A DNA stretch of 64,000 nt from Oscillospiraceae bacterium (GTDB lineage: Bacteria; Bacillota; Clostridia; Oscillospirales; Oscillospiraceae): NCBI GenBank assembly GCA_022846095.1, contig AP025583.1:2418001-2482000 (forward strand), in the 5' to 3' direction. Under the pieces are notes generated by a model. It worked only from the letters and a program-made list of their open reading frames with translations. It did not search any database and was not told where the DNA came from. Position numbers and translations under genes: made by a program. Shown in pieces: positions 42,967 through 50,790 of this stretch. How positions within the stretch are numbered: the stretch's first letter is position 1; every line of letters begins with the position of its first letter.

Positions 42967-43124
42967 CACGGCAGGTCTCCTGGCTTGCACATCAACCTCG
43001 GACGCCCCTTCCCGGCCTGCGCCAGTGGAGCTATTGCGTCCTCGTCCATGCTTACAGTAGAGGTAAGACTGCGCCGGATTTTCACCGGGCTTCCCTATTG
43101 TGCGGCGGAGAACGCCGCACCGTG
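42967..43124 (-). promoter_or_regulatory. Cobalamin riboswitch controlling the B12 biosynthesis operon
   Basis: On the minus strand P1 includes CACGG (43124-43120 side) with CCGTG (42971-42967). The B12 box GCAAGCCAGGAGACCTGCC (42988-42970) is a perfect consensus. AATAGGGAAGCC, GGTGAAAATCC and the CCACTGG core segment are all present at usual spacing, so it is a full-length class I-type aptamer. Confidence 0.97.
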
Positions 43125-43142
43125 AAAGTTTGATTACGGATT

Positions 43143-43172
43143 ATTATAGCATGTACCCCAGGGCGAAGTAAA
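43143..43172 (-). promoter_or_regulatory. Promoter of the B12 operon
   Basis: On the minus strand: TTTACT (43172-43167), an 18-nt spacer and TATAAT (43148-43143) preceded by TGC (extended -10). The start point would fall just before the riboswitch aptamer. Confidence 0.75.
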
Positions 43173-43191
43173 GATTATTCTTGGGGCACAA

Positions 43192-45264
43192 TTACGAATC
43201 GCCCTCCTCCATCGGAAATTCCACCCGGGCGGTGAAGAGGTCCGCGTCGCACACCACCCGGAACCGCCCGCCGCAGGCGCGGGTGAAGCTGCTGGCGATG
43301 GCCAGCCCCAGCCCGCTGCCCCCGTCGGTGCGGCTCTCGTCCCCCCGGACGAAGCGCTCGGTGAAGTCCACCCCGGCGGGCAGCTCCTCCCGGGAGGTAT
43401 TTTTCACCTCCGCCCGGGCCGCGCCCCCCTCCGCCCGGAGGGAAATGTAGACCCGACTGCCCTCAAGGGCGTATTGCAGGGCGTTCTGGATCAGGTTCTG
43501 GAACACCCGGTAGAGCTTGTCGCCGTCGGCGGAGATAAGCACGGGGGCCTGCGGCAGATCGGTTTTGAAGGTGAGGCCGCTGGCGGAGACGGCCTCGTCC
43601 ATGTCGGCCAGGGTCTGGCGCAGCAGCTTGGCCAGGTCCAGCCGCTCCAGACTCACCGGCAGGTCGCCGGAGGCCGCCTTGCTGATCTCAAAGACCTCCT
43701 GCACCATGGTCTTGAGGCGCAGGGCCTTGTCGTTCAGGATGCGGATATAGTCCCGCACGTGCTCGGGCAGCCCCTCCTCCCGGCCCAGCAGGTCGGCGTA
43801 GCTGAGGATGGAGGTCAGGGGGGTCTTCAGGTCGTGGGACACGTTGGCCACCAGCTCCACCTTCATCCGCTCGCTCTTCATCCGCTCGGCCAGCGCGGCC
43901 TCCATGCCCCGCTGTACGCCGTCGAGCGCCTGCGCCGCCCCATACAGGTCGGAGCCCTCCGGCAAAGCCAGGGGCGCGGTGAAGCTCCCGGCGCGCAGCG
44001 CGGAAATCTGGCCGATCAGCGCGCCCAGCTCCAGGGCGTCCGCACGCTGGCGCCTGAAGCTCCGGTACAGCCCCGCCAGCAGGGCCAGCGCCAGGAGGCA
44101 GAGCATGAGGATGAACACCACCTGGGCGTTGGGGCCGTAGTGCACCGCGTTGAGCCCCCAGACCTCCCCCGCCACCGCCGTGGCCAGGACAAAGGGCGCG
44201 GTCATGGCCGCCTGCCAGCGGATGCGGCGCAGCACGCGCTTTTGAAAGGGCCGCTCCATCCCGCTTTTGCGGAACAGGCGGAAGAGCGTGCCGCAGAAGC
44301 TGTTGCGGAACACGGCGGAGCGGTTGTAGCGCAGATCGTTGACCACCAGGTAGAGCAGGCAGGGCCCCAGCGGAATGAGCAGCCACGTGACCCACGGGTT
44401 GGTGGCGTAGCCGGCCCCATAATTCAGGACGTTGAGCGCCACGCCCGCGCTGCCCACCAGGAGCAGCGGCAGCAGCAGCACGGCGGCGAACTTGAACTCC
44501 AGCCAGACATGTCCCGTCAGCCTTGCGATGGCCTGATCCGCGGCCTTCTTGTACCTGCGCCAGCACAGGTACCAGATAAACAGGGCCAGTCCAAGCGCCG
44601 TCATGCCGTAAATGACCAGGGTAATCACCCTGATCTGGAACACTCGCATGGACAGGCGGTACAGCCCGTCGTTGTTGTACCCGCTGGAGTCGATCTGCAG
44701 CAGGGGCTCGGCCCGGCACTGGAGATAGACCTCCAGGCCCGCCCACGCGGGGTCGGCCCGGTAGTTCTCGTAGCCGGGCACCTCCCAGCCCCCATCCCGG
44801 TAGTAGCCGTCGCCGTAAATATCCAGGGCCTTGCCGTCCTTGGCCACGGTGACGCCGCCGTCCTCGTAGACCAGCAGGAAGTTAAAGCCCTCCAGCATCT
44901 GGCGCAGGTCGCTGTGCTTCCGGTACTGCGCGTTTAAATCTCCGCCGGCGTACACGAACACCCCGTTCTTCACCACCGCGGCCTGCAAATTGTATTCCCG
45001 CCCAAAATGGCTCTCCAGTCTCGCGGTGTCCCCCGCGCTCCCCAGCTCCAGCAGATCCTGCAGCTGGCGACTGAGATAGCTTTTAAACTGCTGCGTGTTC
45101 TGGTAGTCCGCCCGGAACGCGTCCGCCGGACTGCTGTCGGAGCGCGTCACGAGATTCACCGTCCACAGCGCGCTGAACACCCCGCCGACCAGCAGCAGGC
45201 AGGCCCCCAGCACGAAGGCCAGGAAGCTAACGGGAACCTTCCATTTTTTCCATTTTGTATCCAA
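43192..45264 (-). CDS. Sensor histidine kinase with six predicted membrane helices
   Basis: This 690-residue kinase has a helix at 11-33, an extracellular sensor domain at 34-210 (Cache/PAS-like size) and a second helix at 211-233. Four more helices follow between 256 and 400, which is unusual, before a HAMP-like linker. The kinase core has the H box NVSHDLKTPLTS (His477), the N box NLIQNALQYAL and the G box GGSGLGLAIASS. The start appears to be TTG at 45264, 38 bp inside the response-regulator gene. Stimulus unknown; no obvious target operon is adjacent other than the downstream riboswitch region. Confidence 0.88.
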   Translation of the reverse strand: MDTKWKKWKVPVSFLAFVLGACLLLVGGVFSALWTVNLVTRSDSSPADAFRADYQNTQQFKSYLSRQLQDLLELGSAGDTARLESHFGREYNLQAAVVKNGVFVYAGGDLNAQYRKHSDLRQMLEGFNFLLVYEDGGVTVAKDGKALDIYGDGYYRDGGWEVPGYENYRADPAWAGLEVYLQCRAEPLLQIDSSGYNNDGLYRLSMRVFQIRVITLVIYGMTALGLALFIWYLCWRRYKKAADQAIARLTGHVWLEFKFAAVLLLPLLLVGSAGVALNVLNYGAGYATNPWVTWLLIPLGPCLLYLVVNDLRYNRSAVFRNSFCGTLFRLFRKSGMERPFQKRVLRRIRWQAAMTAPFVLATAVAGEVWGLNAVHYGPNAQVVFILMLCLLALALLAGLYRSFRRQRADALELGALIGQISALRAGSFTAPLALPEGSDLYGAAQALDGVQRGMEAALAERMKSERMKVELVANVSHDLKTPLTSILSYADLLGREEGLPEHVRDYIRILNDKALRLKTMVQEVFEISKAASGDLPVSLERLDLAKLLRQTLADMDEAVSASGLTFKTDLPQAPVLISADGDKLYRVFQNLIQNALQYALEGSRVYISLRAEGGAARAEVKNTSREELPAGVDFTERFVRGDESRTDGGSGLGLAIASSFTRACGGRFRVVCDADLFTARVEFPMEEGDS

Positions 45265-45937
45265 TGCCCCACACCACCTTCAAATACTCCGGCTCCCTGG
45301 GATTGAGCTCGATTTTTTCCCGGATGTGCCGCACGTGCACCATCACCGTGTTCTCCGGGGAATAGACCTCCCCGTCCCACACGCGCCGGTAGATCTCCTC
45401 CGCCGGGAAGATGCGCCCCAGGTTGCGCATCAGGAGATCCACGATTTTCGTCTCCGTGGCCGTGAGGCGCACGCTCTCCCCGTCCGCCCGGAGCACCAGC
45501 TCCTCGGGGCTGTAGCGCAGGCGGCCGCTGACGATCTCCCCCCGGCGCTCCTGCGCGTGCACGTCGCCCAGGCTGGTGTACCGCCGCAGCTGGCTGCGCA
45601 CCCGGGCCACCAGCTCCTGGGGGTTGAAGGGCTTGGCCACGTAGTCGTCCGCCCCCATGGACAGGCCCAGGATCTTGTCCGTGTCCTCGCTCTTGGCGGA
45701 GAGCACGATGATGGGCAGATTGCGCTTTTCCCGGATTTTCAGCACCGCCGACAGCCCGTCCAGCCTGGGCATCATCACGTCCATCACAATCAGCCGCACC
45801 GACGGGTCCACCGCGCAGTCCAGGGCCTGCATCCCGTCGTAGGCCCGCAGCACCCGGTAGCCCTCCCGCTCCAGCAGGATGGCGATGGCCTTCACGATCT
45901 CCGCGTCGTCGTCCACCACTAAAATACACTCGTTCAT
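45227..45937 (-). CDS. OmpR/PhoB-family response regulator
   Basis: This 236-residue regulator has a receiver domain (ILVVDDDAEIVKAIA; phosphoacceptor Asp in LIVMDVMMPRLDG near residue 52; Lys in LSAKSEDTD) and a C-terminal winged helix (LTATETKIVDLLMRNLGRIF, VMVHVRHIREKIE). It is transcribed ahead of, and overlaps, its kinase. A direct repeat over the start region of its own promoter is a candidate self-binding site. Confidence 0.95.
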   Translation of the reverse strand: MNECILVVDDDAEIVKAIAILLEREGYRVLRAYDGMQALDCAVDPSVRLIVMDVMMPRLDGLSAVLKIREKRNLPIIVLSAKSEDTDKILGLSMGADDYVAKPFNPQELVARVRSQLRRYTSLGDVHAQERRGEIVSGRLRYSPEELVLRADGESVRLTATETKIVDLLMRNLGRIFPAEEIYRRVWDGEVYSPENTVMVHVRHIREKIELNPREPEYLKVVWGIGYKMEKMEGSR

Positions 45938-45996
45938 CCAAATCCCTCCCGGCCTGTCTTCAGCATAGCGGAAAGTTCTTGCGGCCTTCCCGACAA

Positions 45997-46027
45997 ATTT
46001 CTTATGGATTTCTTAAACAGTATACCA
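45997..46027 (-). promoter_or_regulatory. Promoter and 11-bp-period direct repeat of the two-component operon
   Basis: On the minus strand an extended -10, TGG-TATACT (46027-46019), is followed at once by TAAGAAAT (46015-46008) and a second TAAGAAAT (46004-45997), exactly 11 bp apart. OmpR-type regulators bind direct repeats with this period. The position, over and just after the start point, would suit autorepression. Confidence 0.55.
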
Positions 46028-46079
46028 CACGGGGCGCGCATAGTCTGCGCCGCTTCCACCCATACTGACCGCGGACACG

Positions 46080-46121
46080 GGGACACATGTCCTTTTCTCT
46101 TTTTATCTGGTTTTATATAAT
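46080..46121 (+). promoter_or_regulatory. Class II Crp/Fnr-type site and promoter of the regulator gene
   Basis: The palindrome GGACA-CA-TGTCC (46081-46092, centre 46086.5) lies 29.5 bp before TATAAT (46116-46121). With a start at about 46128 the centre is at -41.5, the class II activator position. The -35 box is poor, as expected for an activator-dependent promoter. It is nearly identical to the site at 49311-49329. Confidence 0.75.
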
Positions 46122-46151
46122 GTATCAACATGAAATGGGAGTAAAACCGTC

Positions 46152-46853
46152 ATGAATATTCAAGCCATCATTGACCAGGAGCAGGAGCCAGTCAAGTCCT
46201 TTTTCAGAAAGATGTTCGCCAAATTCCCCTCCTCCGGCCAGGTGGATCTGCTGCGCGTCCCGGCGGGCAGGCTGGTGTGCAACCAGGACGACCGGGCGCA
46301 GTACGTCTACGTGCTCCTGGAGGGGCAGGCGGTGGCCACGGGGCAGCAGCCCCAGGGGTACAACTACGTCATCTCCGAGTTCTCCGCCGTCCATTTTTTC
46401 GGCGAGTTCGAGACCATCGGGCGGCTGGACAGCTACATCGCCGCCATCGTGGCCAAGACCGACTGCCGCCTGATCCGCTTCTCCCCCGACGTCTACCTGG
46501 ACTGGCTGAAAAACGACCCCGAGCAGGCCTTCGACCACTTCTGCGACATCATCGGCAGCCTGCTGGATCAGCTCCTGCGGGAGCGCATGAACCTGTTCAT
46601 GGACGCGCGGGAGCGGCTGGCCTGCTTTCTGGCGGACTACTACGCGGAAAACGCCTGCGCCGAGGACGACGTGATCCCCGTGCGCATGACCCGGATGGAC
46701 ATCAGCGATTCCACCGGCTACGCGGTGCGCACCGTCAACCGCAAGGTCCGCTCCCTGGGCGAACAGGGCCTCATCTGTGTCAAAAACGGAAAAATTCTGA
46801 TAAGCCGGGCGCAGTACCAGCGCTTGAAGGCGGAGCTGTCCGCCTGCCTGTAG
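46152..46853 (+). CDS. Crp/Fnr-family transcriptional regulator
   Basis: This 233-residue protein has an N-terminal cyclic-nucleotide-binding-like beta roll (residues 15-125: GRLVCNQDDRAQYVYVLLEGQAVA), a long dimerisation helix and a C-terminal helix-turn-helix (MTRMDISDSTGYAVRTVNRKVRSLGEQG). Fnr-type N-terminal cysteine spacing is absent and no haem ligand is obvious, so the effector is unknown. The gene precedes the YjjI/YjjW pair by 27 bp. The same palindrome lies before its own promoter and before the nitrogenase-like operon, so it probably activates both. Confidence 0.92.
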   Translation: MNIQAIIDQEQEPVKSFFRKMFAKFPSSGQVDLLRVPAGRLVCNQDDRAQYVYVLLEGQAVATGQQPQGYNYVISEFSAVHFFGEFETIGRLDSYIAAIVAKTDCRLIRFSPDVYLDWLKNDPEQAFDHFCDIIGSLLDQLLRERMNLFMDARERLACFLADYYAENACAEDDVIPVRMTRMDISDSTGYAVRTVNRKVRSLGEQGLICVKNGKILISRAQYQRLKAELSACL

Positions 46854-46880
46854 CGCTCCGGCGGCGAAAGGGGTTTCACT

Positions 46881-48386
46881 ATGTTTGACGCCTGCAGCGC
46901 GTGGAATACGCTCACCTCCCGCACCCTGACCCACGAGCAGAAGCTGTTCGGGCTGGCCAAGGCGGCGGAGAACGCCATCCCCGCCGTGGAGATCTCCCCC
47001 GCCGCCCAGGCGTATCTGCGCAGCGGGGCCATCTGCGACCTGTTTGAGGGCGCGGCCCCCTACCGCCCCCGGTACATCCTGCCCGACTACGGCCGCTTTA
47101 TGGCCCGGGGCAGCGCCTTCCTCAATCTGCCGCCCCCGGCGGATTTGGACGAGGCCCTGTTCTCCCTCATGATCCTCTACCGCCACGTGCCCTCCATCAC
47201 CAATTTTCCGGTCTACCTGGGCAATCTGGGGGAACTGCTGAACCCCTTCCTGGAGGGCTGGGACGACGAGGCCGTCCGGGCCAGGCTGCGCCTGTTTTTC
47301 ACCTACCTGGACCGGACCGTCACCGACGCCTTCTGCCACGCCAACCTGGGGCCGGACGACTCCCGCGCCGCCCGACTCATTCTGGAGGTCCTGGGCCGGG
47401 AACGCAACACGGTCCCTAACTTCTCGCTGAAATACGACCCCGATCGCACGCCGGACAGCCTGCTGGAGGCCGCCGTGGCCTGCTCTCTGGACTGCTCCAA
47501 CCCCGCCCTTGCCAACCACGCGGCCAACCGCGCCGTGTTCGGCGAGGCCTACGGCGTGGCCAGCTGCTACAACATCCTGCCGGAGGGCGGCGGCGCCTAC
47601 ACCCTGTGCCGGGTGACCCTGTCCCGGCTGGTGGAGCAGGCCCGGGACGCGGCGCATTTCCTCACCGAGCTGCTCCCGGACTGCCTGGAGGCCATGGGCG
47701 GCTACATCAACGCCCGCATCCGCTTTCTGGTGGAGCGCTGCGGCTTCTTTGCGTCCAGCTTTCTGGTGCAGGAGGGCCTGATCTCCCCCGCGCGCTTCGT
47801 CGGGATGCTGGGTGTGGCGGGCCTGAGCGAGTGCGTCAACGCGCTGCTCGCCGGCAGCGGCAAGCGCTACGGGCGCGACCCGGAGGCCGACGCGCTGGGC
47901 CTGCGCATCATGGAGGCCATAGACCGTTTCGCCGCCGGGTTCGAGGCCCCCTATTCCCCCCTCACCGGCGGACGGCTGCTGCTCCACGCCCAGGTGGGGC
48001 TGGACAGCGACGTGGGCGTCACCTCCGGGGTGCGCATCCCCGTGGGGGAGGAGCCGGACTCCTTTGCCGGCCATCTGCGCCACAGCGCCGCCTTCCACCG
48101 CTTCTTCACCTGCGGCGTGGGGGATATTTTCCCCGTGGCGGCCACGGCCGCCCGGAACACCGCCGCTTTGTGCGACGTGGTGAAGGGGGCCTTCTCCCTG
48201 GGGGTCAAGTACATGAGCTTTTACGCCGCGGACACCGATCTGGTGCGGATTACGGGCTACCTGGTCAAGCGCAGCGAGATGGACAAATTCCGCGCCGGAA
48301 AGCCGGTGCTGCAAAACACCACCCAGCTCGGCGCGCCCAACTACGACCACAACAACCTGGCCCGGAGGAAGGTGCGCATGGTATGA
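46881..48386 (+). CDS. yjjI: YjjI-family glycyl radical enzyme
   Basis: This 501-residue protein is of YjjI type (E. coli YjjI is of similar length). The glycyl radical motif is VRITGYL with Gly459 as the radical site near the C-terminus. A plausible thiyl cysteine is Cys229 in VASCYNILPEG. The reaction catalysed by this family is not established to my knowledge. The activase gene overlaps its stop codon (ATGA). It lies in one unit with the Crp/Fnr-type regulator, upstream of the nitrogenase-like operon. Confidence 0.9.
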   Translation: MFDACSAWNTLTSRTLTHEQKLFGLAKAAENAIPAVEISPAAQAYLRSGAICDLFEGAAPYRPRYILPDYGRFMARGSAFLNLPPPADLDEALFSLMILYRHVPSITNFPVYLGNLGELLNPFLEGWDDEAVRARLRLFFTYLDRTVTDAFCHANLGPDDSRAARLILEVLGRERNTVPNFSLKYDPDRTPDSLLEAAVACSLDCSNPALANHAANRAVFGEAYGVASCYNILPEGGGAYTLCRVTLSRLVEQARDAAHFLTELLPDCLEAMGGYINARIRFLVERCGFFASSFLVQEGLISPARFVGMLGVAGLSECVNALLAGSGKRYGRDPEADALGLRIMEAIDRFAAGFEAPYSPLTGGRLLLHAQVGLDSDVGVTSGVRIPVGEEPDSFAGHLRHSAAFHRFFTCGVGDIFPVAATAARNTAALCDVVKGAFSLGVKYMSFYAADTDLVRITGYLVKRSEMDKFRAGKPVLQNTTQLGAPNYDHNNLARRKVRMV

Positions 48387-49219
48387 GCGCGTCGGCCCCC
48401 GTGGCCCGGATTCTTCCCCTGAGCACGGTGGACGGGCCGGGCAGCCGCACCACCGTCTTTTTGCAGGGGTGCAACCTGTCCTGCGCCTACTGCCACAACC
48501 CGGAGACCCAGCGGCTCTGCGACGGCTGCGGCCTGTGCGTGCCGGCCTGCCCCGCCGGGGCGCTGGCGCGCACCTCCTGCGGGGTGGCGTGGGACGGGGC
48601 GCGGTGCCTGCGCTGCGACGCCTGCCTGGCCGCCTGCCCCCGCTTCTCCTCCCCCAGGGTGCGCTGGCGCACGGCGCGGGCGGTGGCCCGCGCCGTGGAG
48701 GAGGGCCTGCCCTTTATCCGGGGGGTCACCGTCTCGGGCGGGGAGTGCACCCTCTACCCCGCCTTTCTGGAGGAGCTGTTCCGCCTTCTGCGTCCGGCGG
48801 GCCTCACCTGCCTGCTGGACAGCAACGGCACCTTCGACTTCGCCCGCGCGCCCCGGCTGCTGGAAGCGTGCGACGGGGTGCTGCTGGACGTGAAGGCCTG
48901 GGACCCCGCGGTCTATCGCGCCCTGACGGGCCGCACCCCCTCCGCCCCGTCCTGCGCCCGGCTCCTGGCCGGGCGCGGCAAGCTGGCCGAGCTGCGGGTC
49001 GTCTGCGCCGAGCACCGCGTGGACGTCCCCGCCGTCCTCTCCGGCCTGGCCCGGCAGCTGGGAGACTATGTAAGGGATGCGCCCCTGGTGCTGATCCGCT
49101 TCCGCCCCCACGGCGCCCGAGGCCCCGCGGCCGCCTGGCCGACCCCGTCGGATGCCTGGATGCAGGCTATGGCCGACCGCGCCGCAGGCTGCGGCTTCGC
49201 GCATGTCGCGCTGCGGTAA
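48383..49219 (+). CDS. yjjW: YjjW-family glycyl radical enzyme activase
   Basis: This 278-residue radical SAM protein has the CxxxCxxC motif as CNLSCAYC (Cys30, 34, 37), followed by two ferredoxin-type clusters (CDGCGLCVPACP and CLRCDACLAACP), as in glycyl radical activases. VSGGECTLYPAF is the SAM-binding GGE motif. It generates the glycyl radical on the YjjI protein encoded just before it. It is last gene of its unit and a strong terminator follows. Confidence 0.93.
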   Translation: MSASAPVARILPLSTVDGPGSRTTVFLQGCNLSCAYCHNPETQRLCDGCGLCVPACPAGALARTSCGVAWDGARCLRCDACLAACPRFSSPRVRWRTARAVARAVEEGLPFIRGVTVSGGECTLYPAFLEELFRLLRPAGLTCLLDSNGTFDFARAPRLLEACDGVLLDVKAWDPAVYRALTGRTPSAPSCARLLAGRGKLAELRVVCAEHRVDVPAVLSGLARQLGDYVRDAPLVLIRFRPHGARGPAAAWPTPSDAWMQAMADRAAGCGFAHVALR

Positions 49220-49236
49220 ACCCTCCCTCCCGCGCA

Positions 49237-49280
49237 GCAGGGGGGCGCGCCGGACCGGCGTGCCCCCCTGCCTGTTTTTT
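49237..49280 (+). terminator. Strong terminator after yjjW
   Basis: GCAGGGGGGC... pairs with ...GCCCCCCTGC (49237-49246 with 49262-49271, stem continues inward with CCGG/CCGG), followed by TTTTTT at 49275-49280. It separates the regulator/glycyl-radical unit from the next operon. Confidence 0.9.
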
Positions 49281-49310
49281 CCGCGCCCAAAAAGCCCGCG
49301 AAAGCCCCAA

Positions 49311-49355
49311 AAAGGGACAAATGTCCTTTCTCGAAAAATGTCGTATTGTTATAAT
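49311..49355 (+). promoter_or_regulatory. Class II Crp/Fnr-type site and promoter of the nitrogenase-like operon
   Basis: The palindrome GGACA-AA-TGTCC (49315-49326, centre 49320.5, flanked by AAAG and TTTC) lies 29.5 bp before the extended -10 TGT-TATAAT (TATAAT 49350-49355). A start near 49362 puts the site at -41.5. Sequence and spacing match the site before the regulator gene, pointing to one activator for both. Confidence 0.78.
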
Positions 49356-49416
49356 CGTAGCAACAAACTAAACCAAGGCGTATCGCTGCGCGACCCCGGC
49401 GCTTCGGAGTGTGAAT

Positions 49417-50790
49417 ATGAAGTGGTATAACGGCGACCCGGACACGCTGCTCCGGGATTGGAAACTGACGGAGAACCCCTTCTGGGCGGATTACCAGGTG
49501 CTGGGCGCGCTGGAGGGGGCCTACCGGGTCCTGTCCACCATGGACGACGTGCTGCCCATTATGGTGGGCGCCAAGGGCTGCTCCTACCACCTGCGCTTTA
49601 CCATCGTGGCCGGTGGCGAGACCTCCTTCGACCTGGGCAAGCGGCTGGCGGCCGTGCTGGAGTTCCCGGTGGAGCAGATCGTCATCGGGGATCTCAAGGC
49701 CCCCCAGGCCTGGGCCGACCGGCTGAAGGATCTGGTGGCGGAGCGGCCGCCCCGCCTGCTGGTGCTCCTGCCCACCGACGCGCTGGTGGTCAGCGGGACG
49801 GACCTGCGCCCCCTCGCCCGGCAGGTAGAGGCGCTGATGGGCGTCCCCACCACCTGGGCGGAGGCCTCCAGCATCACGGGCCAGAACCCCCACGCGGGGT
49901 ACGACGCGGCCATGAGCGCCCTGCTCGCCCCCTATCTGGAAAAACCCTGCCCCCACCGCAGCGGGGTAAACCTGCTGGGCTGGCACTGGCCCTCCCGCCA
50001 GCGGATCCACGAGATCGGCGCCTGCGTGGACATGCTGGAGCGCCTGGACATTGAGGTGAAGAGCATCCTCTCCGGCGGGAGCAAGCTGGAGGATTTTGAG
50101 CGGGCGGTGACCGCGGCGGGCAACGCGGCGGTCTGTCCTGCGGTGTTCGGCTCCTACGTGGACGATATGGCCCGGCGCGGCGTGCCCGTGGTGGCCGGGC
50201 GCTCCCCCTACGGCTTTTCCGGCACGCGGGAGTGGCTGGAGCAGATCTGCGCCGGCCTGGGGCTGGACCGGGGCCGGGCGATTGACGCGCTGGAGGCGGA
50301 ATACCGCCCCGCCTTTGAGGCGAACAAGCGCAAGCTGGAGGGCAAGAAGATCTTTATCAGCGGCGGCCCGGGCCGCCTGATCGGCCTGATGCACCTGATG
50401 ATGGACTACGGGCTGGAGATCGAGGCCGCGGCCCTCTTCTGGCCCCACGAGCGCTCCAGGGAGGATCTGGAACACATGCTGCGCCACCACGGTGTCAAAA
50501 TCAACCAGATCATCGTCTCCCCCAGCCTCTACGAGATCGAGGAGATCGCCCGGCAGTACCGGCTGGATCTCTGGGCGGGCGGCTACCAGGAGCTGCACAC
50601 CTGCAAGCGCCACCACATCCCCTTCGTGCCCATCACGGTGTACACCGTGCCCCACGTGGGTTTCGAGGGCGCGGTCAACTTCGGCAACAAAATGCTGCTG
50701 GCCCTGGACGGCTTCAGCTTTACGGACAATCTGTTCCAGGCAAAGGAGATTGAGCCATGTATAGCCCCGAACAACGACGCGCGCGCGTAG
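49417..50790 (+). CDS. Nitrogenase component-1-like protein, D-type subunit
   Basis: This 457-residue protein of the nitrogenase component-1/oxidoreductase family has typical blocks: MVGAKGCSYHLRF (Cys55, equivalent to the GxxGC P-cluster position), RIHEIGACVDMLERLDIEV, AVCPAVFGSYVDDMARR, PYGFSGTREWLEQI and KKIFISGGPGRL. Of the three P-cluster Cys positions of NifD I see only Cys55; the third position reads LLPTDALVVSGTD without Cys. It is therefore not a nitrogen-fixing NifD. GGAG precedes ATG 49417; the stop lies 34 bp inside the next gene. Substrate unknown. Confidence 0.88.
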   Translation: MKWYNGDPDTLLRDWKLTENPFWADYQVLGALEGAYRVLSTMDDVLPIMVGAKGCSYHLRFTIVAGGETSFDLGKRLAAVLEFPVEQIVIGDLKAPQAWADRLKDLVAERPPRLLVLLPTDALVVSGTDLRPLARQVEALMGVPTTWAEASSITGQNPHAGYDAAMSALLAPYLEKPCPHRSGVNLLGWHWPSRQRIHEIGACVDMLERLDIEVKSILSGGSKLEDFERAVTAAGNAAVCPAVFGSYVDDMARRGVPVVAGRSPYGFSGTREWLEQICAGLGLDRGRAIDALEAEYRPAFEANKRKLEGKKIFISGGPGRLIGLMHLMMDYGLEIEAAALFWPHERSREDLEHMLRHHGVKINQIIVSPSLYEIEEIARQYRLDLWAGGYQELHTCKRHHIPFVPITVYTVPHVGFEGAVNFGNKMLLALDGFSFTDNLFQAKEIEPCIAPNNDARA

